Origin: Platanthera guangdongensis
Taxonomy: Eukaryota > Streptophyta > Magnoliopsida > Asparagales > Orchidaceae
Direction of reading: 5' to 3'
Assembly: GCA_039583875.1 (NCBI GenBank)
Contig: CM077147.1
Coordinates: 113,766,440-113,830,439 of the forward strand
DNA: 64,000 nt
In this document: in pieces, positions 9,384-20,204 of the stretch
Numbering within the stretch: the stretch's first letter is position 1
Layout: every line of letters starts with the position of its first letter
Notes under the pieces: model-generated
What the model saw: the letters and a program-made list of their open reading frames with translations, nothing else
Told to the model about the DNA's origin: nothing
Databases searched by the model: none
Program-made: the position numbers and the translations under genes

Positions 9384-11423
9384 ATGGGTTCCTTTGAAAA
9401 TCATAAAGAATTGGGTTCCATGAAATTACCTATTTGCAGAAAGGAAATTTTTGGGATCTGGAAAGAGAGGGTAAGGCTATTCATGGAGGCCTCAGACCCT
9501 AGAATATACATCACAGTAAAGGAAGGGCCTTATGTGCCAATGAAGATCTCAGTATTGGATGCAAATCAGAGGACTCCAAAGGATTTCTCTGAGATGACCA
9601 AGGATGAAATTATCCTAGCCACTATGGACAAGAGGGCAGAAAACATAATAGTGAGTGCCATTGATGATGCAACTTTTCAGAACTTAATTCACTGTAAAAC
9701 AGCAAAAGAAATGTGGGATACCCTCATTGTCTATATGGAAGGTTCTGAAAAAGTTAGGCAAGATAGGAAGTCCTTGCTTAATCAAGAGTATGAGAGCTTT
9801 AGGCAAGGCAAGGGAGATAACATCACTGAATGCTACAAGAAGTTCTATAGAATAGTTAATGAACTCATGTCTTATGGAAGAGAGTTCAGCAACTATGAAC
9901 TAAATGACAAATTCCTAAGGTCCCTAACCAAAGATTGGGACACCAAGATCTGTGCCATAAGAGAAATGGCAAAGTTGGGAGAAATTCCACCTCCTACACT
10001 ATTTGGCAAGTTGTTGTCATATGAGATGCAGCTGACAGTGAGGAAAGAGGAGGAGAAATCAACAAGGACTGAGCACAAGGAAAGGACTGTTGCCTTCAAG
10101 ACAGAAGTTCCCAGAAAATACAGAACTGAGTCATCAACTCCACCTCCAGAGGTAGTTGAATTTGAGTCAGAAGGGTCTGTCAGTACAAAGTCTACAAGCA
10201 GTGAAAGTGATGAAGACTTTGCTGCCTTCACTAGACACTTTCAGAAATTCCTGAAAAAGAAACAGTGGAGGTCCAGACCATCTACTTACAAGGGAAAAGA
10301 AGTCTTGTATCAGGAGAAAAAGCCTTCTAAGAAGGACAGAAAGAAGACAAAGACAAGCAAGGCAACTGGATCAAAGATTGTGTGCTACTGCTGCAATAGA
10401 CAGGGTCATGTCATTGCTGATTGTCCTGAGAAAAGAAAAGAATCCAGTGACAGGAAAAAGACTCACTTCAAAGGGAGGAAAGAGAAGTCTTTTGTTGCCA
10501 AGAATGAGAAGACTCTTTCAGATATTTCTTCTTCAGACACTGATACTGATGCTGAAGCCTACATAGGTCTATTTGCTGAAGAAGAAGAAGAATTTATGCA
10601 GATCTTGGAGTCAATTCATGAACAAGAAGACTGCCAGTGCCAAGGACTGATGGCATTGACTGAGAGTACCAAAATCCTGGAACAGCCAGGACCTAGTCAG
10701 GTACAAAGTCCAACTCTAAGTTCAGTTTCTTGTTCTAGTTCAGAATCAGATTCATCTTCATCAAATGATGGAAGTGTTTCTGAGTCTGAAGAAGATATTC
10801 ATCAGCTCATAGATGAATATAAGGTGCTGTTACAGGCTTATAAGAAAAGCAAGTCCCTTGCCAAAAATCAGGCAAAGGAGATTGCTGATCTCAAGGCTGC
10901 TGCAACAGAATTTGAGAAGCAATTTGATCAAAAACTGAATGAGGTAGCTAGGCTGAAACACATTACAGTGATTCAGATGGGTACTATCACATTTAAGAAT
11001 GATCAAATTAAGAAACTGGAGACAAATCTTCAGAAAGAGAGAGAACTGGTTGCAAAGTTTTCAAAGCCTAAATCAGTTCTACCTTTGATTGATGATTTTA
11101 TTCATCACAAAGGCAAGGCTGGACTGGGTTTTGTTAAACCTGCTAGGACTGTTCAGGATCAGTCCAAGTCCAAGGGCAAGGCCCCAACATTCAATAAGTC
11201 AGCTGCAGTTAAGACAGCAAAGTCTGTACCTAAGCAAAGGTACAATAAGTTTGAATGTTGGTGTTGTGGCAAGGTTGGCCACTTTGCCTTGGATTGTTGG
11301 CACAATGCAAGTGCCAAAGGGAGTAGCAAGCTACCTGGTGGAAAGCCAGTAGGTAGTCTTGTTAAGTTGCAAACTAACAGTCACCAAGGACCCAAGAAAC
11401 CATTGGGTTCTAAGGTTCATTAA
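9384..11423 (+). CDS. gag: S3 Gag (large Sirevirus type)
   Basis: A 679-residue capsid/nucleocapsid protein that would form the virus-like particle and bind element RNA. The N-terminal half has the copia gag pattern (IWKERVRLFMEASDP; a central YELNDKFLRSLTKDWDTKI). Two CCHC knuckles are visible: C334-X2-C337-X4-H342-X4-C347 and C625-X2-C628-X4-H633-X4-C638. Between them lie acidic Ser/Glu-rich stretches and a coiled-coil-like segment (about residues 475-570). The ATG at 9384 lies ~95 bp after the primer site and aligns with the start of the S2 and S4 gags. The frame is open throughout and ends with TAA at 11421-11423; pol continues in the same frame. Confidence 0.92.
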   Translation: MGSFENHKELGSMKLPICRKEIFGIWKERVRLFMEASDPRIYITVKEGPYVPMKISVLDANQRTPKDFSEMTKDEIILATMDKRAENIIVSAIDDATFQNLIHCKTAKEMWDTLIVYMEGSEKVRQDRKSLLNQEYESFRQGKGDNITECYKKFYRIVNELMSYGREFSNYELNDKFLRSLTKDWDTKICAIREMAKLGEIPPPTLFGKLLSYEMQLTVRKEEEKSTRTEHKERTVAFKTEVPRKYRTESSTPPPEVVEFESEGSVSTKSTSSESDEDFAAFTRHFQKFLKKKQWRSRPSTYKGKEVLYQEKKPSKKDRKKTKTSKATGSKIVCYCCNRQGHVIADCPEKRKESSDRKKTHFKGRKEKSFVAKNEKTLSDISSSDTDTDAEAYIGLFAEEEEEFMQILESIHEQEDCQCQGLMALTESTKILEQPGPSQVQSPTLSSVSCSSSESDSSSSNDGSVSESEEDIHQLIDEYKVLLQAYKKSKSLAKNQAKEIADLKAAATEFEKQFDQKLNEVARLKHITVIQMGTITFKNDQIKKLETNLQKERELVAKFSKPKSVLPLIDDFIHHKGKAGLGFVKPARTVQDQSKSKGKAPTFNKSAAVKTAKSVPKQRYNKFECWCCGKVGHFALDCWHNASAKGSSKLPGGKPVGSLVKLQTNSHQGPKKPLGSKVH

Positions 11424-11441
11424 TTTGTTTTGCAGGTAAGC
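11421..11441 (+). promoter_or_regulatory. Splice-like junction at the gag stop / pol start
   Basis: Directly after the gag stop the sequence is TTTGTTTTGCAG followed by GTAAGC: a pyrimidine-rich tract with CAG, then a good 5' splice-site consensus, fused with no exon between them. The equivalent place in S4 (TTTGTTGCAG/GTGAGT, 26434-26455) and S2 (ATGTAG/GTGAGT) keeps the pattern; S6 keeps only the acceptor-like half. Whether it is used is unknown. Confidence 0.35.
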
Positions 11442-13136
11442 CCAAGTTGCCATACCCCAACATGGTACTTTGATAGTGGATGTTCCAGACATATGACTGG
11501 AACAAGGGGACTACTGAAGGACTACATTCCAATCAAAAATGGTCCTAAAGTGACCTTTGGTGGTTCTGAAAAAGGAATCATCAAAGGGTTGGGTAACATT
11601 TCTTCAAACCTTGTTACCATTACTCAAGTGGCTTATGTTAAAGGGTTGAAACACAACCTTATAAGTATAAGTCAGTTAAGTGATGTAGGGTATGACATCT
11701 CATTTGTTAAAAATGGTTGTCATATCAAGAGGTCAAGTGATCAAGAGATCATTTTGACAGGATATAGAAAGAGGAATGTCTACTGTCTAGACATTATGAT
11801 TGAGAACAATGGTTCTCCTGTTTATCTTGTAGCTGATGAGACAGTCTCTCATTGTGTCAAGTGGCACAAGAGGCTAGCTCATCTTAACTACAAGACTATT
11901 AGCAAACTCTTTAGCAAAGAGTTAGTGAGGAATGGTCCTCAAGTTAAGTGTGTTAAAGATGGCATTTGCTCAGCTTGTCAAAAGGGCAAGCAGACCAAAT
12001 CCACCTTTAAAAGCATTGAGAACAAAGATGCTGTGAGGTGCTTATACCTCTTGCATATGGATCTCTTTGGTCCAATGCCAGTTCACAGCTTAGGTAGGAA
12101 GGTATATACCTTTGTAGTTGTTGATGACTACTCAAGGTTTTCCTGGGTGTTCTTCTTAAGGCAGAAATCTGAAACACCTAGTGTCTTCTACAGCTTTGTC
12201 AAGCAAATTCAGAATGAACTAAATAGTATTGTGGTCAAAATTAGAAGTGACCATGGTACTGAGTTTCAATCTGAAAGCATGACAAAACTATGTGAAGACT
12301 TTGGGATATTTCAAGAATTCTCTTCACCTAGAACACCTCAGCAAAATGGCATTGCTGAGAGGAAGAATAGAACCTTGATAGAGGCTGGTAGAACCCTACT
12401 TAGTGATACATCACTGCTAGAATATTTCTGGGCTGAAGCAGTTAACACTGCATGCCATGTGATAAATAGGGCTACCATCACTAAAAGGCTAAACAAGACC
12501 CCCTATGAAGTAGTGAAAGGCAGGAAACCAAACCTATCCTATTTTAGGATCTTTGGTTGTAAATGCTTCATACTTAACAATGGGAAGTCTTACTTAACAA
12601 AGTTTGCTGCCAAGTCCCAAGAGGGAATATTTGTTGGGTACATCAATAATAGTAAGGCTTATAGAGTCTACAACTTGACTACACAAGTTGTAGAAGAATC
12701 AGTGCATGTAGTTTTTGATGAGACAAAACTAATTAACAATGAGTTGTCAAGCAATGTATGCAGCCCCACAAGTTTGACAAAGAAATTGGACAAGCTTACT
12801 ATAGAAGAAGTACCAGCTGCTAGACAGCAAGGAGAGGAAAGTAGCTGCTGTCCAGGGGGAGAACTACATGTGCCAGTTGCTGAAGAAATACAAGAAGTAC
12901 AGCATGATGCAGATGCTGAAGAAGTTCAATCTGAAGTTAGGATGCCACCAGCCAACAGGCATCTAAGAGATCATCCAGTAGAGCTGATTATTGGAGATCC
13001 AAGACAAGGAGTTCAGACAAGGAGCAGAAATCAGAATGCTGCAGTATATTCTAGTTTTCTGTCTCAAATAGAACCTAAGAAATTTGAAGAAGCAATACAA
13101 GATCCACAATGGACTGAAGCTAGCAAGAAGAGCTAA
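11424..13136 (+). CDS. pol: S3 Pol, protease and integrase part
   Basis: In the same frame as gag, after its TAA. The aspartic protease active site is DSGCSRH (about 11475). The integrase has the HHCC region (WHKRLAHLN ... [11 protein letters not shown], about 11860-12000) and the catalytic triad D (HMDLFGPM), D (RSDHGTEF) and E ([13 protein letters not shown]). No ATG lies at the start of pol, so translation would need readthrough, another mechanism, or spliced RNA. The frame stops at 13134-13136 because of a 1-bp loss after 13122, in a conserved stretch that is uninterrupted in relatives; RT-RH resumes in another frame. Confidence 0.9.
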   Translation, partial: FVLQVSPSCHTPTWYFDSGCSRHMTGTRGLLKDYIPIKNGPKVTFGGSEKGIIKGLGNISSNLVTITQVAYVKGLKHNLISISQLSDVGYDISFVKNGCHIKRSSDQEIILTGYRKRNVYCLDIMIENNGSPVYLVADETVSHCVKWHKRLAHLNYKTISKLFSKELVRNGPQVKCVKDGICSACQKGKQTKSTFKSIENKDAVRCLYLLHMDLFGPMPVHSLGRKVYTFVVVDDYSRFSWVFFLRQKSETPSVFYSFVKQIQNELNSIVVKIRSDHGTEFQSESMTKLCEDFGIFQEFSSPRTPQQNGIAERKNRTLIEAGRTLLSDTSLLEYFWAEAVNTACHVINRATITKRLNKTPYEVVKGRKPNLSYFRIFGCKCFILNNGKSYLTKFAAKSQEGIFVGYINNSKAYRVYNLTTQVVEESVHVVFDETKLINNELSSNVCSPTSLTKKLDKLTIEEVPAARQQGEESSCCPGGELHVPVAEEIQEVQHDADAEEVQSEVRMPPANRHLRDHPVELIIGDPRQGVQTRSRNQNAAVYSSFLSQIEPKKFEEAIQDPQWTEASKKS

Positions 13137-14596
13137 ATCAGTTCAAGAGATGCAAGGTCTGGGAATTGGTTCCAAAACCTAAAGACCACAATGTAATAGG
13201 AGTTAAGTGGATCTACAGAAATAAGATGGATGAACAAGGGGTCATCATAAAGAATAAAGCAAGACTGGTTGCAAAAGGATATAGGCAAGAAGAAGGTATT
13301 GATTTTGATCAAACCTTTGCCCCAGTAGCCAGACTGGAGGCCATAAGGATGTTCTTAGCCTATGCAACCTATCAAGGATTCAAGATTTACAAGATGGATG
13401 TCAAGTCAGCATTCTTAAATGGTAATCTTAAAGAAGAAGTCTATGTGGAGCAGCTTTCAGGTTTTGTTGATCCAACTCTACCTCATTATGTCTATAGACT
13501 TAGGAAAGCTTTATATGGGTTAAAGCAAGCCCCTAGGGCTTGGTATGAAATCCTATCTAGTTTCCTCATTGAGAACAAGTTCTCAAGGGGGAAAATAGAT
13601 AAGACTCTATTCCTTAGGGAATCTAGAGGCAAAGTCATACTTGTCCAAATATATGTAGATGACATTATATTTGGGTCTACTGAAAGCAGCCTTTGCAAAA
13701 AGTTTGCAAAACTTATGCAAGGTCAGTTTGAAATGAGTAGTATGGGAGAGCTGAAGTTTTTCTTGGGTCTCCAAGTTAAACAGACTGGAAGTGGTTTGTC
13801 CATTTATCAGTCCAAGTTCACCCTAGAACTCATAAGGAAGTATGGTATGGATTCATCCAGCACCATGAAGACTCCTATGGGGTCAAGTATGTCTCTTAGC
13901 AACGATGATGCAGGGAAACCTGTGGATGAAACCTTGTATAGAGGGATAGTTGGCTCCCTATTGTACTTAACTGCTAGTAGACCAGACATCATGTATGCTA
14001 CATGTGTTTGTGCCAGGTATCAAGCCTGCCCCAAAGAGTCTCACTTGATTGCAGTCAAGAGAATTTTGAGATATCTAAAGGGCACTCCCTATCTAGGCCT
14101 CTGGTACCCTAGGAATGGAGATTTTGATCTAACAGGTTATACAGATGCAGACTTTGCAGGATGCAAAGAGGATAGAAAGAGCACAACTGGAACCTGTCAA
14201 TTCCTAGGTGGAAGAATAATTTCATGGAGCAGCAAAAAGCAGACTAGTGTGGCTATCTCCACAGCTGAGTCAGAATATGTAGCTGTAGGAAGTTGCTGTG
14301 CTCAACTTCTATGGATTCAACATCAGCTAGTGGACTATGGATTTCAGGTAAGTAGAACTCCACTCTTCTGTGATTCTACAAGTGCTATTTCAATAGCTAA
14401 CAACCATGTATCTCATAGTAGGACAAAACATATTGAGATTAAATATCACTTTCTTAGGGAGCATGTAGAAAGAAATGATATTGCACTTGAATATGTTAAA
14501 ACTGATAATCAGATAGCTGACATGTTTAATAAGCCCTTAGAAGAAGCTAAGTTCAATAGATTCAAAATTGAACTAGGTATGTTAAACTTACACTAA
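13123..14596 (+). CDS. pol: S3 Pol, reverse transcriptase and RNase H part
   Basis: Continuation of pol, shifted by one base from the protease-integrase part; the first methionine in this frame is at 13166. RT motifs are complete: [22 protein letters not shown] and the catalytic YVDDIIFGS. RNase H motifs are [26 protein letters not shown] and the [11 protein letters not shown] region, all with catalytic acids present. It ends LGMLNLH, the usual copia ending, at 14594-14596. Apart from the frameshift at its beginning I see no lesion. Confidence 0.9.
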
Positions 14597-14629
14597 GTTT
14601 ACAGAATAGAAAATTGGCTAAGTAAAAAG

Positions 14630-14970
14630 GTGTCGACACATAGACAAGTCTATGTCGACACAGAATTAAAGTGTCGACACTTCAGGAAATAGGTGTCGAC
14701 ACATCTAGGATGTTGGTGTCGACACTTCAGAATGTTAGTGTCGACACATGTCGAGTAGGTGTCGACACATCCAATGTGGTGTCGACACTTAAGTTTTGCT
14801 CAGAATTTTCTAAGTAAAGACTCGACTATTCGTCGAGTAGAGTGGTGTCGACACATAAACATGTGTCGACACATAATATCTGTTGACTAAACTTGTGTCG
14901 ACACATGTGTGTCGAGACATTATAAGTCAGTGTCGACACTTATTGACAGTGTCGACACATTTTTAGTTAT
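14630..14970. repeat. S3 internal palindrome cluster between pol and the extra ORF
   Basis: About 12 perfect GTGTCGACAC copies in ~330 bp, starting ~35 bp after the pol stop. It also holds a relic of the S1-type palindrome (CTCGACTATTCGTCGAG, 14821-14837) and a run with TCTAAGTAAAG. It is the same motif family as the LTR array but outside the LTR. A few further copies lie between the TATA box and the extra ORF (15028, 15066). Confidence 0.9.
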
Positions 14971-15003
14971 CCATCCCGCCTGTTTGTCTTCAAATCAGAA
15001 AGG

Positions 15004-15011
15004 TATAAATA
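15004..15011 (+). promoter_or_regulatory. Candidate internal TATA box of S3
   Basis: GGTATAAATAGGG, after the internal palindrome cluster and ~100 bp before the ATG of the extra ORF (15110). S4 (22951-22958) and S2 (43648-43655) have the same TATA sequence at the same place. The extra ORF ATG lies in AAACCCTAATGG, a telo-box-like context often seen in plant 5' UTRs. A second promoter is inferred, not proven. Confidence 0.55.
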
Positions 15012-15109
15012 GGGTTCTGTCTTTGATTGTCGACACGCTTTCAAAGTTTCGAGACCAAAACTCTTGTGTCGACATTTCTCTTTTCTCAAGCCTAATTCTC
15101 CAAACCCTA

Positions 15110-15270
15110 ATGGCTCCCAAGCTCGAGGAAAACGTCAACGAAGGCTACGAACTTGTGCGCGGCGCATTCGACGATGGCGATCAAGATATCAAGTCAGTGG
15201 TTACCCTAGTCAGCGATTCAGGACTAGATTACTTGGTTTCAGAACCAACCAAGATATGGAAGATGTTGTA
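15110..15270 (+). pseudogene. S3 extra 3' ORF, truncated after ~53 codons
   Basis: It begins MAPKLEENVNEGYELV and runs to TKIWKML before a stop at 15268-15270. The first ~50 residues match the N-termini of the S2 and S4 extra ORFs (MAPKLED.NEGYELV...YLVSEPTKIW), which continue for about 850 codons more. Most of the ORF has thus been deleted here: the next ~320 bp is ordinary 3' UTR. The internal promoter-like region upstream is retained. The encoded stub has no recognisable function. Confidence 0.7.
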
Positions 15271-15593
15271 ATCACCCAAGTAAAGCACTATAGTCAGCAG
15301 TTGGAATAGACTTGAAGAATGTTGTAATCTTTTACATATAAACATTTTTGTAAATCATTGAAGATGTATTAGAAAAATGTTAGAACAATTTATGATTAAT
15401 ATAGTATAATTGTTCTGAAAGGTGTCTATTTTTTGTTTATTCTGGAATGATTAGTGTGTATACATGTGTGCATTATTACATGTTTAAGTTTACCCTGTTG
15501 AAATATACCTGCTTTACATCATTTTATAATTTTTAATTATGAGTGATGTATATCATTGACTAAGGGTTATGACTTCTCCAAATAGGGGGAGAT
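15271..15593 (+). other. S3 3' UTR and polypurine tract
   Basis: AT-rich noncoding sequence. The last bases AAATAGGGGGAGAT (15580-15593) are the polypurine tract that primes plus-strand synthesis, directly before the 3' LTR. No ORF of interest. Confidence 0.8.
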
Positions 15594-17746
15594 TGTTGGG
15601 TACATTGGTCTAATGTACCTGATTTGAAGAAGCCTCACCCAACTCAATGATATACATCATAATATATTTGATGTATGTTTGAGTTACTTGTGCAGGTTAG
15701 GTATTCACTGGACTGAAGCTAAAACTTTCTAAGTCCATGTGTCGACACCCAGAGGGAAAGTGTCGACACTTGAGAAAGCTTGTGTCGACATCCAGACAAG
15801 CAGTGTCGACACTTGGATTCATTGTGTCGACACCTGGGATGCAGAGTCGACACCAGACAAAAAGTGTCGACACAAGGAGCTGTGTCGACACTCAGTGAAG
15901 AAGAATGCAGAGAAGCAGTGTCGACACTTAGCAGAAGTGTCGACACCTAGAAGAGCTGTGTCTACACCAGAAAGTGTCGACACTTGGAGTTGTGTCGACA
16001 CTCAGCAAAATTCTGCAGAGACTAAGTGCAAGTGTCGACACCTAGCACAATGTGTCGACACTTAACCAGAAGAGTCAACATATTAAGTATGTGTCGACAC
16101 TCAGCACAATGTGTCGACACACAACCAAAAGAGTCAACAAAGGAGATGTGTCGACACTCAACACAATGTGTCGACACACAACCAGAAGAGTCAACACTTG
16201 AAGAAAGTGTCGACACTCAGCACAATGTGTCGACACTCAGTTGAAGACTCAAAGAAAGTGTTGACACAAGGAGCTGTGTCGACACTTAGCAAAGAACAGA
16301 AATATCTACAAAAATATTCTAAGTACAAGTGTCGACACTAAGGGAATGTGTCGATACTCAGCTGAAGAATCTATATTGAAGACATGTGTCGACACCAAGA
16401 AGTAGTGTCGACACTTGACAGTTTCAACACATGAAGATGTGTCGACACAAAGGAGATGTGTCGACACTTAGAAGAATTTAACAAGTTACAGAAGATCAAG
16501 TACTTGTGTCGATACTCAATTCCAAGTGTCGACACCTGAATAAGAATCTGTGTCGAGACATACAAGGAGTTGTGTCGACACCTTGTAGACTTGTGTCGAC
16601 ACTTACACAGCATGTGTCGACACTTGGTCTATAAGTGTCGACACTTAAGAACCGAAAGTCTCGACACTATCTGACAGTTAGAGAATTTCAAGAATTGACT
16701 GGATGACATGACAGCTGCCGTTCCAGCCGGTCTACAGCACTTGTCAGAAATGTCAGAAGTCAGTTATGAACCGGACCAGCCGGTTACCATGAAGAAGGCC
16801 TATAAATAGGCACCTACAGTTTACAGAAATTGTTGTTAAGGTTGTTGTTAAGAGTTAACAGAAGAAGATTAAGTTCTGATTGAGTTCAGATTAATCTAAG
16901 AGATTTGTTCAAGTGGTTGCTGATCAAGTTATCCAAGTGATACAAATCAAGAAGATCCTGCTGTCCAACGGCAGATCTAAGAAGTTGGAGAGAGAGAGCT
17001 CCAATCAAGTATTCAGTCTTTGGAACTAGGCTGAGAAGAAGGATTCAGAAGCATCTGGAACTTAAGAAGCAGAGGTCAAGGAACAACTGCAGAGGATTCA
17101 GACTTATTCAGTTCTACTCAAGAAGCTTTGAAGGAAGCTAAGTCAGTTTGGATCTATTTGAGTTCTTCCAAAAACTCAGCAAGAAACTCTCAACTCCTCT
17201 CTTATTTTCTGAGTTGTTGAGTTATTTGTTGTAATACTATTTTAACTTGTAGGATCTTTGGATCTGAGTGCATTGTAAGCCTAAATTTATAAAGGCTGAG
17301 GGTAGGGCTTGATAGCCTGAGTGTAGGAGTTAAAGAACTCTGAGTGTAGGCCTTGATTGGCTGAGTGTAGGCCTGGGTGGCTGAGTGTAGGCCTTTGTGG
17401 CTGAGTGTAGGCTTTGGGATAAAGCTTAGTGTAAGGCTTTGGGCCTGAGGTAGGAACCAATTTGGGTTCTGAGACAGTGGAGAAGTTAGGCCGAATCTAA
17501 TACACTGCTAGATAGGCGAAGGGGGAAAGTGGATGTACACATATCTTGGGGAACCACTATAAAACACTGTGTGCTGTGCTGTGTTTGTGCTGTGGATGAT
17601 CTGTGTTTGTTTGAGTATTGCTGATTGCTGTAATAAACTAGTTAGAAATCTGTGATATAACTGTTTGGCTGCCAACAAAGTTAGAAAAGGATTAGGTCAC
17701 CTATTCACCCCCCCCCCCTCTAGGTGTTTAGGTACCATATCTTTCA
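15594..17746 (+). repeat. S3 3' LTR
   Basis: A 2153-bp copy of 7123-9276 with the same ends, palindrome cluster, TATA box (16801-16808) and C-tract hairpin (11 C, 17708-17718). Several of the differences from the 5' LTR are C/T or G/A changes inside palindromes (for example GTGTTGACAC in one copy where the other has GTGTCGACAC). Confidence 0.95.
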
Positions 17747-17818
17747 GTTTCTGAACAACAGATTACATAGATTTTAAAAACTAAAGATTACAAATTTCTA
17801 AAATCTAGTGAATCTATT

Positions 17819-18218
17819 TTAGGGCTGATCTGGCTCCTTGATTACAATGCCTTTGCCAGACTGAATCCTTGCTTGTACACTAGCTTCAGTGTCTTCAGCT
17901 GGCTTCTTTCCTTTAAGATCCTTCTTCTTGAGTTCTTCAGCCTTAACCTTCTGCCTTTAAAAATAATGATAAGGCTTTGGAAAGTATTTGTTTGGCTCCA
18001 CAATAGTAGCAGGTATCTTTCAGCTTTAAGATCCCTTCTAAACTGAAATATGACATCTTGCCTCTTCTGATACTTACTCCATTCTTGTTCTGAGTACCAT
18101 TTGCCCCTATCATGCATATTATCTTTAACTGCTCGCCAGACAGTGAGAATACATTCATGGAAGTGGGACTCCATTTTTCAAAATCAGGTTTTAGTTCAGC
18201 CTGCTCTCTAAACCTTTT
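17819..18218 (-). pseudogene. S2 extra 3' ORF, C-terminal segment
   Basis: Minus-strand reading enters from 30268 across the S4 insertion: KRFREQAELKPDFEKW, then with a frame change WRAVKDNMHDRGKWYSEQEW, and near the end a Lys-rich tail and GIVIKEPDQP before a stop at 17819-17821. S4 has the same C-terminus (20205-20640). The remaining 17752-17818 is 3' UTR of S2. At least one frameshift is present, so it is not functional as it stands. Confidence 0.65.
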
Positions 18219-19940
18219 TGAAAGAATTAGTTCCTAAACACCTAGAGGGGGGGGGTGGATAGGTGTAATTCCTTTTTCTTCTAAGGCAGAATATCTATTC
18301 AGTTACTTAATCAAAAACAGCTAAATTAATAGCTAACACAGCACATAATTCACAGAATCACACAATCACAGATTGCACACAGTTTTTATAGTGGTTCCCC
18401 AAGGTCTGGGTACATCCACTTTCCCCTTCGCCTATCTAGCAATGTGCTAGATTCAGCCTAACTTCTTTCCTTCACCTCATATCCACAGATCTTACAGATC
18501 AAAACCCAAACAAGGCTCCTACAACTCAGAGTGAGTCCACACTCCTACAGATCAGGCAATCTGCCCTACCTCAGCCTTCAATAAGGCCTACAACTTAGAG
18601 ATAACAATCTCCTACAGCTCAGGCTTACAGCCCTACCTCAGCCTTCAACAAGGCCTACCACTCAGAGATCTAAATCTCCTACCACTCAGCCTTTATAAAT
18701 CAGGCTTACAGCTCAGATCTTAAAAAGATCCTACAGAAACTAGATTTAACAATGTATTTTACCACCACCCTAGTAAAGAGAGAAAGGATGGATGGCTTCT
18801 TGATCAGTTATTGGAAGAATATGATGGCAGAGAACAACCACTCTTAGCTTTCTTCAAACCTTCTTGAATCTAACTTCAGTAGGGTTGATCTCATTTGAAG
18901 TTGATCTTCAATCAGCTTCTTTCTTGAAATTCAGATATCAATCTGAATCCTTCTTGGCAGACTAGTTCAGAATCTGCACTTGAGGGACTTGTTGGTATAA
19001 GTCCCTTTCTTCACTTCAATAGATGGAGCTCTCTCTCCAACTTCTTCTTTGATCTTCTGACGAAAATCTTCTTTTGTTTTTATGTATTCTGTATCAGAAT
19101 ACTCTTTTCTCTATTAGTATATTTGTCCTCTCTTTCTGTTGAACGATAATGCCTTTATATAGACTTTCTCCATGGTAACCGGCTGATCCGGTTTCTAACA
19201 AACTTCTGACAGCTCTGGCAGTTGCAGTAGACCGGTTGCTAATGACAGCTGTCAAGTCATCCAGTTACTTCTTGAAACTCTGCCTCTATCAGCAAAGTGT
19301 CGAGACTGAACTTCATCATGTGTCGACACAAGTAGACTAAGTGTCGACACAAGCCTTGGTGGTGTTGACACAGCTCCTTTGGTGTTGACACTACTTCTCG
19401 ACACAGCATCTGTAGAATGTGTCGACACAAATTATGTGTGTCGACACAATCACTTCTTCGCTTTAACTTTATTGAAACTCTGCTGTGTGTCGACACAAGT
19501 CCTGTGTCGACAAAGTCTTCTGTGTGTCGACACTGCCTCTATATGTCGACATAGTTGATGTCGACAATGCTTCTCTGTGTGTCGATACTGCCTTTGTTAT
19601 GTCGACACAGTTTATGTCGACTAAGCTTTTATGTGTATCGACACTGCCTCTGTTATGTTGACACAGTTTCTTTAGGTGTTGACACAGCCTTTCCAAGTGT
19701 CGACATAATTGTCTCCAAGTGTCGACACAACTTTTCTCAAGTGTCGACACAAGCTTTCATAAGTATCGACACAGCTTCTTCTGGTGTCGACTCATGGACT
19801 TAGAAACTTTTTCCTGCATTCCTACACTTACTTAACCTGCACATATAAACTCAAAACATCATCAAATACACCTTGATGTGTATCATTGAGTAAGGTGAGG
19901 CTTCTTCAAATCTGGTACACATTTTCCAATGTACCCAACA
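18219..19940 (-). repeat. S4 3' LTR
   Basis: Edges TGAAAGAATTAG and GTACCCAACA, 1722 bp. Palindromes at 19294-19798 include many with GTGTTGACAC or GTATCGACAC decay. The AACCGG-CTGAT-CCGGTT element is at 19177-19193 and the TATA box (minus) at 19154-19161. GTAGGA-type leader repeats lie at 18480-18740 and the G-tract hairpin at 18238-18262. Confidence 0.9.
19294..19798. repeat. S4 3' LTR palindrome cluster
   Basis: GTGTCGACAC copies with frequent one-base decay. The partner cluster in the 5' LTR is at about 29600-30115. Confidence 0.88.
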
Positions 19941-20204
19941 ATCTCTCCCTATTTGGAGAAGTCATAACCCTTAGTCAATGATATACACCATTCATAATAA
20001 ACACACAATATGATGAATAAGAATATTTCATGATAGGGTAACTTTTAAACAAAACATATATAAGATATCATCATAGAATAATAATGCTAATACAATGAGC
20101 ATCAATCATTATTTTGTTTCAACTTTCAAAAGTTTCTTTAACAATAGTTTACATAGATTTTTAACACTAAAGTTTACAAAGTTGTAAAATCTAGTAATTC
20201 TATC
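19941..20204 (-). other. S4 3' UTR and polypurine tract
   Basis: On the minus strand, AAATAGGGAGAGAT abuts the LTR. The remainder is AT-rich noncoding sequence, similar to that of S2 and S3. Confidence 0.7.

Larger units (their letters stand above)
7123..17746 (+). mobile_element. S3: near-intact Sirevirus-like Ty1/copia element
   Basis: It is 10,624 bp, with LTRs of 2154 and 2153 bp, both TGTTGGG...TCTTTCA, flanked by a perfect 5-bp duplication GTTTC (7118-7122 and 17747-17751). It is inserted in the 3' UTR of S2 in the opposite orientation. The order is 5' LTR, iMet primer site, gag, PR-IN, RT-RH, internal palindrome cluster with TATA, truncated extra ORF, polypurine tract, 3' LTR. By eye the LTRs differ at about 25-30 positions (roughly 1-1.5%), so this is a fairly young insertion. 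Confidence 0.95.
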
